From Pinus tabuliformis (lineage: Eukaryota > Streptophyta > Pinopsida > Pinales > Pinaceae), in NCBI GenBank assembly GCA_031772625.1, contig CM062818.1, forward strand, positions 1,279,420,277-1,279,484,276: a stretch of 64,000 bases of DNA, written 5' to 3'. The translations under genes and the position numbers were made by a program. Below the pieces are notes generated by a model that had not been told where the DNA came from, searched no databases, and worked only from the letters and a program-made list of their open reading frames with translations. The first letter of the stretch is position 1, and each line of letters starts with the position of its first letter. Positions 24,609 to 37,194 of this stretch are shown one piece after another.

Positions 24609-25015
24609 AGGTCAAGTTTGACTTACGTTGATCAAGCCTGTGTTTGGTTAGTTTGACCAAACCAAGAGGTATTCATCCATCCGTGGTTCTCAAGCTTTCG
24701 AAATATGTGCTCATATCTTTCCCAGGTGTCTTGCACATATGAATTTAACAGAGCTATTACGAGAATTTTTAATATATTCCAAATTTAATCTTAAAACCTA
24801 TTTTTTACAAAAAATTCTAAAAATTGAAAAACTCAATTTAGTTACTTGAATATGAAAATAAGAGTAAAATGAAGCATATGTAAGTGAAATATGATGGAAT
24901 ATGGTGGTAAATGAATGAGTTTAGGATAGGAAAAAATTACCAAAATTGAGGGCCAACATATGTTAAGTGCAATAATCACAAAATTTTAATTTACTTAACT
25001 TTGGTTTAGGGGAAA

Positions 25016-25079
<64 letters not shown>

Positions 25080-27620
25080 TGTTAGTGGAAATAAAAGTAC
25101 CTAGCAAGAATTTTGGATGAATGCAGAACAATTGGAGGTTACAAACAAATATTATCATCTAAATTTTCAAACAATTACCTAAACATGAGACATGAGTCAA
25201 TTATCACATATCATTTCTGCTTTATCCCTGTATGAGTATTAATTTCAACGACATTCTATGATTGAGATAATGTACTTGTCAAAGTTACGCATGAGAGGAT
25301 AACTTCTGGTAGGAAATTAGCCAAAAATTCCTTAATAATAGCCAATATTTGGCGTTACATGTGTTATTGATTAACTCATATAATTAAACAACAAACATTC
25401 ATAGATAAGGAATATATATGTACAAGCACATATATGATTAGCCAAATCTAGGCAGAAGTTCTAGGTAAGGAATGGAAATCGTGAGGGACTGAGCTAGGAA
25501 AGAATCTCTAGAAATGTTGCTTACAGAAAACAGAATCATTTATATGAAAGAAATATAATGATATAAAGTACTTCTTGATTTATAGGTTCTTATAAGATTT
25601 TATGTTCAATTAAGCGAACCCACCTCTGTAGCAAGTTTTGCGTGTAAGCATCAACCAAGGAAACAATGGCACATCGAATACCCATGATCAATTACAAACT
25701 GATTTTCTGCATTAACCTCCAAAGATGAGATGTGTTATGGAGCATAGTAAGACATACAATTAGTAGAAATTATACAACCATTCAAAGTAGCATGACATTA
25801 CCCCAATGAGATGGAAGAAGGTAAGTAAATTGACAACAAACAATTTATAAAAATGTAGAAGGGCTAATGAGACACATTATAATAATTGAACCTAATGCAG
25901 TTAAGAATATTTGTAAGTGGATAGGAATTTTTTAGAGCCAAAATATCCAAGCCTAAGGGTCTAGTCTAAATTTCATTCAAGGTATCCACGATAGTGGATT
26001 GAGACTGGTCGACCATCCATTGTAAACTAAGACACATACAACCAAAAGGTTCTCTCGAAACTACATAGAGCTGGATAGAAAGCCTTTGGTTGAGATACAA
26101 AGTATATTTAGTATAGCTGATAACTTCAAAATATCAACAAGCCTACTATGACATCTTCCCTGACTTTTCCCCATAATACGCAGCCCAAAAAATAAGCGTA
26201 GTCATAAACTGACCTAGTGCAAAGTATAAGTGGATCATAGCCGCCTCTATTTCCTTCATATGGGCTACTACGCAAATCATGAGAAGGAATCATATTAGGA
26301 TGTAAGAAAGTAGGCAAAAATGATGTTAGGAAGCTAGTAGTATTTCCTTATCTAAGAAAACTCTAAGAAGTAGAAAAAAAATAAAAAGTTGAGAACGTTT
26401 GTTCTAGTGTATATATATATAAATGAAAATCGTTAACATACCTATGTAGAAACCTTGTAGGAAGCCCCAATGAGCCATTCACAGGTAATATGTAGTGATT
26501 TCCTATAGAAAGGAAAAAGTAGGGGAAATTACCATTAAGGAGATAGCTAGGGGAGACGCACGAGCCACTGGAGTTAGGCGTAGTGTCCAGTGAAACTTGA
26601 AGTTAAGTTATGGAGTACAATGACACTCTAAGAGAATGGAGACACCAAATATTGATTCATAATATGTACAACAACCCACCCTTCATATTTTACTAAGAAA
26701 AAAAATAGTTGAGTAAGCCGTAATGTTTCTTAAATTTTGGCGAGTATGAAATCAGTTAGAAACCCCGGATAAAAAATTATCTTGCGGGAGGGGATAACTT
26801 TTGTCGGTAGGCAGAATGCACTAATTATAACTTGGATACTCCATCGGATTAAAATCTAGCCAAGATGATTCAACATCGGTTTTAGTAAAAGCAACCACGA
26901 ATAGATGAGACATCAGGGTTAAAGAAATAATGCGTGGAAAGACAAACAAAACCAAATAAACTATGTAGCTAACATAAGTATAGGGTAACTATTCAACTTT
27001 ACAAGGTGAAATTCAAAACAATGAGTATCACCACACGTGTATGGTGAACGAAAGTGGCAATTTATAACAAACCGTGAGTCAACTAGAGGAGGCTCAACCT
27101 TAGACTCACTTCGAAAATATTGCAAAACAAGATAGCTAAATCACGATGTTCGATGTACAATACTCTCGATTGCTAAAGGGATTAGGTACCATGAGGTTAG
27201 ATAAAAATGATAAACATGAAGAAATTTTGTTATGTGGGAATATGGCATTAAGAAAAGAAGGTTAAAGCTATATTAACATCACCAAGAAAAAAATAAAGTA
27301 TGGTACATGAGAGTAATCCATAAGAGGTGCATTGAAAAAAAAAACAATGGAAATAATTTCATAAACCCTTTGGGAAAAATAATATATATAGATTAGTTCA
27401 CACAAATAATCCTTATGTTACATAATTGCAATTGGAAGTGAGCCTTGATGCCATGAGTTCCCGGTAAACTGCCAGAAGGCTGAATTCTACGAAAATCCGA
27501 TAAACCTTCTCATTAAGTGCAATCATCACAGAGAGTCGTAGCAATGTGGAAATGTTTCCTCTATCAACCAAAAAAGTGGGTTATAATTGAGGTAGATTGA
27601 TCCCTACTAGTGGTCAACCT
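24609..27620. other. Unassigned DNA, first part probably rest of element 1 LTR
   Basis: No gene is supported on either strand. The start should be the outer part of element 1's 5' LTR, displaced by element 2, but with no second copy its end cannot be placed. A TA/TATG microsatellite lies at 25019-25081. Confidence 0.5.
25019..25081. repeat. Compound microsatellite (TA)n(TATG)n
   Basis: About 16 TA units pass directly into about 7 TATG/GTAT units. This is a simple slippage repeat. Confidence 0.95.
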
Positions 27621-29137
27621 TGTTGGAAATAATACTAAGAGGGGGGTGAATCAGTAGTATCAAATCAATAATTTTATTTCCCAAATAGATTTATATACAC
27701 TACTTCAGCTAAGTGAACCAATGTGTACACATGACTGTACTTAAAGCAACCAGGGTATATGCAGAGAACTTTTGATTTAGTCAATTTATCATGCATTGAA
27801 CTTTAACCAATATATCAGAGATTTATTAGACAGTGCAGTAAAAGAAGAATAAATCACCACACATAAGAAACAAAGATGAACACCAAGATATAAGGTGGAA
27901 ACCCAATGTGGGTTAAAACCAACTACTGTTGTCATCTTTGTCTTCTTTTAACAATAAGAAAATCTATTTACAATCTTGTACTCATGCAGAATCATACCAC
28001 TATGTAGGCTTCTACTTGCGGAAGGTTACAATCTTCTCTCATTCTCCAGCTTCTACTGGGAGGGAGCTACAACTCCCTAGCTCTTGTACTAGCCAATAAG
28101 TTTACTAGTACGTAGGTGGCGACCTACAGAAGGCTAGGACCTTCCTTCTTCCTCCAAGGACCACGTTTCATAAATTTTCAGACTGGATCCATCAACAACA
28201 TCATAACTGCAGTACAATCATCAAATACATCTGCATCAACCAATCACTAGAACTTGACAACCCATCATCACTGTAGCAACTGACAATCAATCTAATCATT
28301 TAGAATATTGTCACCAGAACCCAAAGCAGAACCCAGAAGTCTACAACAACAGAAAGAAACAACTAAAACATACTTCATAAGGTATACGCTACTTCGATGT
28401 GTCAAACCAGCATGCATATGCGCTTTTATCAAAGCCAACCAGCATACACACCTGCAAATATTAATTCATAATTCTGCAACTATTCCAGACTTATGTTATA
28501 CCCAGATCATAATATTTACAGAATAGCACATGTTTTAGTATTTAGATCTAAACTATACATGATCAAACCATATAATGATAATTCATTTCAAGCCTTAAGA
28601 TCCTGATCCATCATTAGATCTTATCCCTCATCAACCGCTAAGGTTCATCCTTGGTCCAGATCAAGCACAACACTATAAGGCAATAACCTGCATACTAGAT
28701 CTCACACTTCATCAAATATTCGATACTTGCACACTTGGCCTAATGATCTTCTCCTCCTTATATAGTTTTTAGGCCTTTCTCAATACCATGGACCAAAACC
28801 ACTTAGGACCAATACCTTGGACCAAATACCTAGGGTCAATACCTCGAACCAAATACCTTGGATCAAAATACCTTGGACCAAATACCTCGGACTAAAAGCT
28901 TAGTTTTCCAAGATATATGCACTTTTCCTTCGGTGAAATTGTGTGTGTATGTATACACTACTTGTGTTTAGTGAACCTGCATGTATATGCAACTTGGTCA
29001 AGGTGAACCTGTGTATACCTCTCATTCTTCATCCTTTGTAGTCTGATTTGTAATTCTTTGTTGTTGACACGCTATATTGTGATCTTCCATCTGAGTGAGT
29101 TGCCATCAAGGAAAACACCTATATCATAATGCCAACA
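27621..29137 (-). repeat. 3' LTR of the Copia element
   Basis: 1,517 bp, TGTTGG...CCAACA, aligned over its length with 34881-36422. It contains a run of about seven degenerate 13-17-bp repeats of the type accaaataccttgg (28790-28895). Confidence 0.95.
28757..28766 (-). promoter_or_regulatory. TATA-like box in the Copia LTR
   Basis: On the minus strand the sequence reads CTATATAAGGAGG. The same segment is kept in the solo LTR (62310-62325). In the 5' LTR copy (about 36031-36038) it reads ccttattag, so the box is damaged there. Assignment rests on sequence and conservation between copies only. Confidence 0.5.
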
Positions 29138-29150
29138 ATCTCCCCCTTTG
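29138..29150 (-). other. Polypurine tract of the Copia element
   Basis: The minus strand reads caaagggggagat directly next to the 3' LTR, a typical plus-strand priming site. Confidence 0.85.
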
Positions 29151-29949
29151 GACTTGATGGCAGTAACAACACCGAGTCACACTCCCCCTTTGACATCAAG
29201 GGCAAAGGGTGGACCAAGATAATTTCTCCATTTGAAATACATTATGTTGGTTATACTCCCCCTGAGTACATGCTGAATTCTCTGATTGAGCTCCCCTTAT
29301 GCTGAGATGCATTGAAACTGTCGATGCTCTTCCTGAGCACAAGGAGAGTCTGCAAAAAATGTTTTCTAAAAGAATAACATGACTCTATAAGTCAACTATG
29401 TGAGGATGACCTTCCTATCACCAATAACTCATACACATATCCATCTCCCAACCAAGTGGGGATATACCAATTGTTTATATATGACAGAAGCAAGAAATAT
29501 TACAGCATCCATCCCATGTAAAGTGGGGATACAAATTACATCATTTGTCCAAGAGGACTTATTCAAGAAATATCACACCCTAGACTTTTACCTTATTTGA
29601 GCAACAAATGGTATAAATATATGAATCAATAGCTAGACTCGACAATCATAATTCCAACAATGCTGAATGTATGTGAAGGCTAATTCTCCCCTTGAACTTG
29701 TGCTACCTATGCATTGTTAACAGGTGAATGATCAAGGCATCTTTTTCAGTCAGATAAAATTAATGAACAGAGCATATAGACATTAATCATCAATATCCAT
29801 TAGAGCACCCATATCAAAGCCTGCCCCACTGTTTTTCTTGTTTGAAACACATATACGCTACTTGACGCATAGAAATCCATGTCTATACGCATCTATACTT
29901 CATGAAACCTACGTATAATAACCTTTCTCTAATAAATTGGATTTAACAA
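29151..29949. other. 3' non-coding region of the Copia element
   Basis: About 800 bp between the end of RNase H and the polypurine tract. No supported ORF on either strand. Confidence 0.6.
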
Positions 29950-31621
29950 TAGGATGACACAGCAACTACTCCCAGCTTTTGTCTGAGATATTCAAATGTC
30001 TCTCTGGGAAGTGGTTTAGTGAATATATCAGCAACCTATTCTTTGGAGGAAACATACTCCAATTTGACCTTTCGTTCAAGCACTTTTTCACATAGAAAAT
30101 GGTATTTTATAGGTATGTGCTTGGTCTTGGAGTGCATTATTGGATTTTTTGAAATACTGATGGCACTTTTATTATCACATAGAATGGAGATGGGTGGAGT
30201 ACATGTGATCTTAATGTCTTGCCAGGTTTGCATCATCCAAAGTAGTTGTGTGCAGTAAGATGCAATAGCCACATATTTTGCTTCAGCTGTAGATAACGCA
30301 ATTGAACTTTGTTTCTTGCTGAACCAAGATACTAACCTAGAACCCATATAGAATGCACCACCACTAGTGCTTTTTCTGTCATCAACACTTCCTTCCCAAT
30401 CTTCATCTGTATATGAATGAAGAGTAAGATTTGTATCTCTAGGATACCATAAACCAAAGTTTTGTGTTCCTTGAAGATATTTAAAAATTCTTTTGACTAC
30501 CTGAAGGTGTGATTCCTTTGGATTTGCTTGGAATCTTCCAACTATTCCTACTGCATGCATGATGTTAGGTTAGCTACCTGTTATATAAAGCAGACTGCCA
30601 ATCATGGATCTAAAAGTGGGTTGATGTACTGTTGTTGATTCATCATTTGAGCTAAGACTACATCCTGTTACCATTGGGGTACATACAGGTTTAGAATCTT
30701 CCATGCTATACCTTTTCAAGATTTGTTTGAGATATTTGTTTTGTGAAAGAAAAATACCATCTTTATTTTGTTGAACTTGTAGACCAAGAAAATAGGTAAG
30801 TTCACCAAGCAAGGACATTTCAAATTCTTGCTGCATTACTAAAGCAAAATTCTGACTCATGGATTCTTCATTGCTACCAAAAATTATATCATCAACATAA
30901 ACAACAATAATTAGCAATTTATCAGTGTCAATCTTTGTATATAGATTGGTATCTACTGAACCTTTTGAAAAACCTTGTTGGTGTAGATATTTGTCAAGGA
31001 AATAATACCAGGCCGTTGGAGCCTGTTTCAAACCATAGAGAGCCTTTTTGAGCCTGCCTACAAGTTTTGCATCATTTCCAAGAATGAATCCTTCCGGTTG
31101 TTCAATGTAAACTTCTTCTTTTAAATCTCCATTAAGGAAATCAAATTTTACATCCATTTGGTATACTTTGAATTTCTAAAAGCTAGAAAGAGCAAGAAAC
31201 ATCCTTATGGCTTCAAGTCTAGCAACAGGTGAAAAAGTTTCTTCAAAATATATACCTTCTTGTTGAGCATACCCTTTACAAACAAGTCTAGCCTTGCTTC
31301 CAATGACTTCTCCATTTTCATTCAATTGTTTTTGAATATCCATTTAGTTCCTATAATATTTTTATCATGAGGTCTAGGAACTAATTCCCAAGTATTATTC
31401 TTTTCAATCTGCTCAAGTTCTTCATTCATGGCCTTGACCCAACATTTATCTTTGCATGCTTCATTTACATTTTGAGGTTCAGTGGAGGATATTAATGCTA
31501 GGTATCTTGAGGTTTCTGTAATAGTTCTTCTTGTCTGTACACCTGCCTCTTTTTCCCCTAAAATTTGACTTTCTGGATTATTTCTTTTAAAATACCTGCA
31601 TGGAGTCTTTTCTTCTACCAT
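29950..31621 (-). pseudogene. Copia reverse transcriptase and RNase H
   Basis: The RT opens within 31621-31322 ([28 protein letters not shown]). The middle (31157-30570) carries [32 protein letters not shown] and the active-site box [10 protein letters not shown], intact. RNase H (30560-30036) has YTDEDWEGSVDDRKSTSGG, LSTAEAKYVA and CDNKSAI, so its acidic residues are present. The end reads VADIFTKPLPRETFEYLRQK after a stop at 30038 where related elements have Gln. A stop at 31321 and another near 30565 also interrupt it. Confidence 0.95.
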
Positions 31622-32620
31622 TATCTCTTCTTCTGGTGCTTCATTGGTTTCTTCTTCAATATCATTGTGATTTGATGTGGGAAAATACTCCCCATCTTCT
31701 TCATTGTCATAATCTTTTGTTTTTGTCTATTTTGGACTTTTGCATGCTTCATCAACTACGACATCAATACTTTCAACAATTTTCCCAAGTCTTTTATTAT
31801 AACATTTATATCCTTTACTCTGGGAAGAGTAACCAAGAAGAATACCTTCATCTGCTCTGAGCTCAAACTTACCATGTTTTTCATCAGTCCTTTTGATATA
31901 ACATTTTCTTCCAAAAACTTTAAAGTTTTTACAGTAGGAGTCTTACCATACCAAATTTCATGAGGAGTTTGAGTGTTGTTTACCCAAACATTTTCTTGGT
32001 TGAGAATAGTTACGGCGGTGAATGTAGCTTCACCCCAGAAGGTTGCAAGAGTTCCAGATTCATCTAGCATAGCTCGAGCCATTTATTGAATAGTTCTGTT
32101 TTTTCTTTCTACCACTCCATTGTGCTGAGGAGTCCTTGCCATGGAGAATTGCCTTTTAATTCCATGTTGTTCACAAAAGTCAAAGAATTCATCGGAGGTA
32201 AATTCCCCTCCTCAATCAGGTTTGAGACATTTGATTTTTTGATCTGATTCATTTTTCAACCAAAGCTTTGAAGGCTTGGAACTTTTCAAATGCTTCATAT
32301 TTATGCTTTAGAAGACCTATCCAACACATTCTGGAAAAATCATCAATGAACGAAATAAAGTATTATTCTCCACGAGGTGACTTTTTCCTTGATGGTCCAC
32401 ATAAATTAGTATGGACAAGTTTAAGAGGCTTACTAGCTGACCCTTCTTTTTCAATGAAGTGAGCTCTGGTTTGCTTACCGAATTGACATGGTTTGCATAT
32501 TGTATTTTCAGGGATGCTGATATTTGGAAGATCACGAACAACCTTAAATCTGCATGCTTTTCTTATTTGAGAAAAGCTTCGATGTCCCAATCTTCTATGC
32601 CATAGCCAGTTTTCATCATT
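31622..32620 (-). pseudogene. Copia integrase
   Basis: The GAG-pre-integrase zinc region is at 32590-32450 (GHRSFSQIRKACRFKV, CKPCQFGKQTR). The core keeps one Asp in KPD followed by a stop and GGEF at about 32215, where Copia integrases read SD-N-GGEF. The Glu is in QHNGVVERKNRT at about 32115. Downstream ARAMLDESGTLATFWGEA and PHEIWYGKTPTVKTLKF are typical. A frameshift near 32300 and stops break the gene; 31622-31755 is an acidic C-terminal linker. Confidence 0.9.
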
Positions 32621-32770
32621 TTTGCTTAGATATCATTGTTGTTGTCCTCTCTTGAGTATGTATAAGTTGTTTGGATTTCTTGTACCTTTGATCACAGTAT
32701 CTCCTATATCAAGCTCACAAACAACACATCTGTTTGATCGAATCACTACTTCATTTTCTTGATCACACAT

Positions 32771-32995
32771 TTAACTGACACTCAACAGGTTATGCTTTAA
32801 ACCATCTACATACATAAAATTTACAGCTTTAACCTTTTCTTTCAAGAGAACAAAGCCTTTACCTTTTATGACTACAGGAGTGTCGTTTCCAAATGAGACA
32901 TTCTTTTCCTTTTCTAAAGCAGTATATGAGTGAAGTTTTTCTTTGTCACCTATCATGCGTTTTGAGCATCCACTGTTGATGTACCACTGATATTA
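32771..32995 (-). pseudogene. Copia aspartic protease
   Basis: The catalytic region reads WYINSGCSKRMIGDK near 32980-32940. Copia proteases have D-S-G at this point, so the catalytic Asp is Asn. The following part (KGKGFVLLKEKVKAVNFMYV, LKHNLLSVS) is the usual C-terminal half leading to GAG-pre-integrase. A stop just upstream (EGK then stop) separates it from gag. Confidence 0.9.
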
Positions 32996-32999
32996 TTTT

Positions 33000-34820
33000 C
33001 CTTCTACATACAAGGTTATACCACATCTTTCTGTTTGAGATTCTTTCCTTCTCCATATCTTGGGGTTTAATGGAGTTTGCTCCTTTTGAGATGTTTGCTG
33101 AAATTTGCTCCTGCATTCAAATTCTTCATGACCAAAGTTGTTACAGATTGAGCATTCTATTTCATTTTCAAGAAGAGAAAAGTTAATATAGGAACTTTTC
33201 TTGACCCTGTTACATTCCTTTGATTTCATGCTTCTCTAGTCATGATGGTTTTGTAAACAACACATTGAGCAAATTTGTGTCCAAAATTATGACATGAAAA
33301 ACATTGCCCATTAAAGAAGTTCTTGCGATTATCAAATCTATTGAACTAGTGATTGTATATTCTATTGATATTCATCTTTGCAGCAAACTGAGTATGATTT
33401 ACCTGAGGTTGGTTGTGGCTTTTGTTCATCCTTGGAGTAAATTGAGTCTAATTTACCTAGTGATCTTCTTTATGCCTTTGCTGATGACTGTCATATTGTT
33501 CACTCGTCTTTGTTGCATCAAGATAGCTTTTAGTGGAGATTGACGGCTTCTGTGATTGAGATGCTTCTTCAGTATCTCCAAGACATGTCTTTATCAAAGG
33601 AGAATGCTACACTTCAAGAATTTCATTTATTTTTTCTCATCGTTTAGCAAATCTAAGATTGAGAGATTTCGTTTTCTCAAGATCCTTTCTTAGACCCACA
33701 ATTTCACATTCTAGTTTTTCATTGTGTTTTTCTTTTTTAGCAAGCTGGTATGTCAAGGTATCTATAATCATATTATTTTCTTCTAAAAATATTTTGAGTT
33801 TAGAGATTTCCTCTTGAAGGTCATCCTCTTCTAAAGCATCCCAAAAATTATCATCGTCATAAGCCATTAGAAGTCTATAGTCATTACTATTTTCATCTTC
33901 ATCACTATTTGATAAACCATCACTATCTTCATGAGTATAGTAACTCTTCTTATTTACAACTTGTTTTCTATTCCATTTTTCATATTCATTCCCTTTTTCA
34001 TATTTATATTTGTGAGGAAATTTGGCAGCATAATGACCGACTCTACCACAGGCAAAGAATTTGAAGGGTAGCTTACCTCTAAATCTTCCAGAACCTCGTT
34101 GAAGCTTCTTGACAAAGTTTACATCATCTTCTTCTTCTGAAATATGTCCTGATTCATTGTGTTCTTCCTTTCCTTTTTCTGAAGCTTTAAATGTGGCTTC
34201 CCTCATATCTGATGGTCCTCCTTTTCTCATCTCAGAGGAAGTTAAGATTCTGTGAAGCTGTGTCATAGTGATAGTCTGTAGATCCTATTTTTCTTCTGTG
34301 GTAGACAATTTTGATTCAAATTTAGCAGACAAGGATCTCAAAACTTCTCAACTAAGGTAACTTCATTTATATCTTCACCCAGATTATTCATACAATTAAC
34401 TACCTCATCTATATGTAAGAATTAACTAGCTATACTTTCATCACTTTGCATCTTAAGAGTTTCATACTGAATTTTGAGAGTTTGAAGTTTAGCATGTTTT
34501 ACCTAAGAGTCGCCTTCATAGCTCAAAATGATTTTGTCCCATATTTCTTTGCCTGATTTGAGCTGGATGACTTTCACAAACTCTGATTGTGACAGGCTTC
34601 CCAATAAAGTATTGACAGCCCTAGCATTGGTTTGATATTTCTTTTTACCTGTCGTATCTATAGGAATTGCTGTTGGAAATGTATATCCTCTTTCCGCAAT
34701 TTCCCAAGCATCCGTTCCAAGTGATTGTAGATAGGCAGTGGTTCTTATTTTCCAATAAAAAAAGTTGCTCCCATCGAAGATTGGCAGTTTGATGGATCCC
34801 ACACTTTCTTGATTACTCAT
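33000..34820 (-). pseudogene. Copia gag
   Basis: The start ATG at 34820 (MSNQESVGSIKLPIFDGSNF) lies 41 bases inside the PBS. The core (FYWKIRTTAYLQSLG, GKEIWDKIILSYEGD) is the plant Copia gag (UBN2/DUF4219-like) pattern. A stop at 34503 and a frameshift separate it from 34266-33637, which holds a degenerate CCHC knuckle (FACGRVGHYAAKF, two Cys replaced by Phe) and an acidic coiled-coil-like tail (LEEDDLQEEISKLKIFLEEN). A second knuckle (CSICNNFGHEEFEC) is intact at 33150-33110. Confidence 0.9.
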
Positions 34821-34860
34821 GATGATGGATCTCCCTTCAAGTGATCAAGCTTCTTCTGAA

Positions 34861-34878
34861 GGACCTGGTCTGATACCA
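34861..34878 (-). other. Primer binding site of the Copia element (tRNA-Met type)
   Basis: On the minus strand it reads TGGTATCAGACCAGGTCC, close to the initiator tRNA-Met complement (TATCAGAGC core) used by most plant Copia elements. It lies 2 bases inside the 5' LTR. Confidence 0.9.
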
Positions 34879-34880
34879 AT

Positions 34881-36422
34881 TGTTGGAAATAATACTAAGA
34901 GGGGGGTGAATCAGTATTATCAGATCAATAATTTTATTTCCAAAAGAAATTTATATACGCTACTTCAGCTAAGTGAACCAGCGTGTACACGTGACTGTAC
35001 TTAAAGCAACCAGCGTATATGTAGAGAACTTTTGATTTAGCCAATTTATCATGCATTGAACTTTAACCAGTATGTCAGAGATTTATTAGATAGTGCAGTA
35101 AAAGAAGAATAAAGCATCACACATAAGCAACACACATGAACACCAACATATAAGGTGGAAACCTAATGTAGGTAAAAACCACCTGCTGCTGTCATCTCTG
35201 GCTTCTTTTAATAATAAGAAAATCTATTTACAATCTTGTACTGGTGTAGAGTCATACAAGTACACATGCTTCTACCTGTAGAAGGTTGCAACTTTCTCTC
35301 ATTCTCCACCTTCTACTAGAAGGGAGCTACAACCCCCCAGCTCTTATACTAGCCAATAAGTTTACTAGTATGTAGGCGGCGACCTACAAAAGGCTACGAG
35401 CTTCTTTCTTCCTCCAAGGACCACGTTTCATAAATTTTCAGACTGGATCCATCAACAACATCATAACTGCAATACAATCATCAAATACATCTGCATCAAC
35501 CAACCATTGAAACTTGACAACCCATCATCACTGTAGCAACTCATAATCAATCTGATCATTCAGAATACTGTCACCAGAATACAATCACCAGAACCTAAAG
35601 CAGAACCCAGATCACTGCAACATAAAATAAAAACAACTGAAACATACGTCATAAGGTATACGCTACTTCCATTTTTCGAACCAACATGTATACTCACTTT
35701 TATCAAATCCAAACAACGTACACATATGCAAATATTAATTCATAGTTCTACAGCTATTCCAGACTTTTGTTATACCCAGATCATAATATTTACAGAATAG
35801 AACATGCATCAATATTCAGATCTAAACTATAAATGATCAAACCATATAATGATAATTCACTTCAAGCCTTAAGATCCCAATCCATCATTAGATCTTATCC
35901 CTCATCAACCACTAAGTTTCATCCTTGGTTCAGATCAAGCACAACACCATAAGCCAATAACCTGCATAATAGATCTCACACTTCATCAGATACTCGATAC
36001 TTGCACACTTGGCCTAATGATCTTCTCCTCCTTATTAGTTTTTAGGAATTTCTCAATACCATGGACCAAAACCACTTACGACCAATACCTTGGACCAAAT
36101 ACCTAGGGTCAATACTTCAGACCAAATACCTTGGACTAATACCTTGGATCAAAATACCTTAGACCAAATACCTTGGACTAAAAACTTAGTTTTCCAAAAT
36201 ATACACATTTTCCTTTTGTGAAAGTGTGTGTGTATGTATACGTGACTTTTGTTTAGTGAACCTGCATGTATACGCAACTTGGTCAAGGTGAACCTAGATA
36301 TACCTCTCTTTCTTCATCCTTTGTAGTTTGATTTGTAATTCTTTGATGTTGACATGTTGTACTATGATCTTTCGTCTCAGTGAGTTTCCATCAAGGATAA
36401 CACTTGTATCATAATGCCAACA
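34881..36422 (-). repeat. 5' LTR of the Copia element
   Basis: 1,542 bp, TGTTGG...CCAACA. It carries the accaaataccttgg repeat run at 36056-36180 with one or two more units than the other LTR. The TATA-like box is lost by a small deletion near 36035. Confidence 0.95.
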
Positions 36423-36427
36423 AACAT

Positions 36428-37194
36428 AAGGTGGGAAAAAAAAACAGTCATAGAATGTTGCCAGAAAACCACCTGCGTTCCACGTGAAGAAGGGGTTTGT
36501 CGCACAAGGGTATTGGCTCCATCGGTTACCATGAAAATACGACACAGAAACATTAAAACCAAAAAATTTATGTAATAATCTCTATGGTTGTAGAATATGA
36601 TCAACGCACCATGTAAGAGTCATGGCAGACTTAGGTTGTTAAGGAATTGAAGATTATGTACCCTGATAAGTTATAAATCTAAGAATGAGAACCATCATAT
36701 AATTAGAAAAGTGCTGGGAAATGGGTTAATACAAAGTGTTTATATACAAGTATGGGAGCAGTAAAATGGAATAAGATGTATCATGTGACATATACATTTT
36801 TTATTTAGGGTGGGGAGTAAGGATTTCATATTAAAACTAAAATGGGTTCTGCAAGGATTAAAAGTATCTCAACCCATAAATGCAGGAGTGATATTAGTAA
36901 GGGAGAATACACCAGCATAGATGAATAGATGTATGGAAAAAAAATAGCTATCAAATTATGATGGTAAAGTTGTGAAAATTTTTACCTAGCCATTGTAGTA
37001 CGATGGAAGAATTTCATTAAAAGGATTTAGATTAAACAAGGAGGATTGTAGAGCATGTGTAGCAATCATTGTTACATTTTGGGATTATCTTGTCTTCAAG
37101 GGAGAGGTTGTTGATGCATATAATCAAACCTTTCATTAAAATGACTTGCACATAAACAAAAGTGTAAGTGTGGATGTTAAAATAAATAAATAAA
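36428..37194. other. Unassigned intergenic DNA
   Basis: No gene, element end or array is supported. It is the right flank of the Copia insertion and would join 27620 in the empty site. Confidence 0.5.

Larger units (their letters stand above)
27621..36422 (-). mobile_element. Complete Ty1/Copia retrotransposon (defective)
   Basis: LTRs at 27621-29137 and 34881-36422 start TGTTGG and end CCAACA. Flanks are aacct (27616-27620) and aacat (36423-36427), a TSD matching at 4 of 5 positions. On the minus strand the order is PBS (tRNA-Met type), gag with zinc knuckles, protease, integrase, RT, RNase H, polypurine tract. Integrase before RT identifies Ty1/Copia. The gag type and the 1.5-kb LTRs beginning TGTTGGAAATAATACTAAGA resemble SIRE/Tork-like plant elements (tentative). 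All genes have stops or frameshifts. Length is 8,802 bp. Confidence 0.95.

Noticed and set aside
28308..28526. 72-codon ORF in the Copia LTR
   Set aside because: The frame is not kept in the paired LTR (34881-36422), so it is chance.
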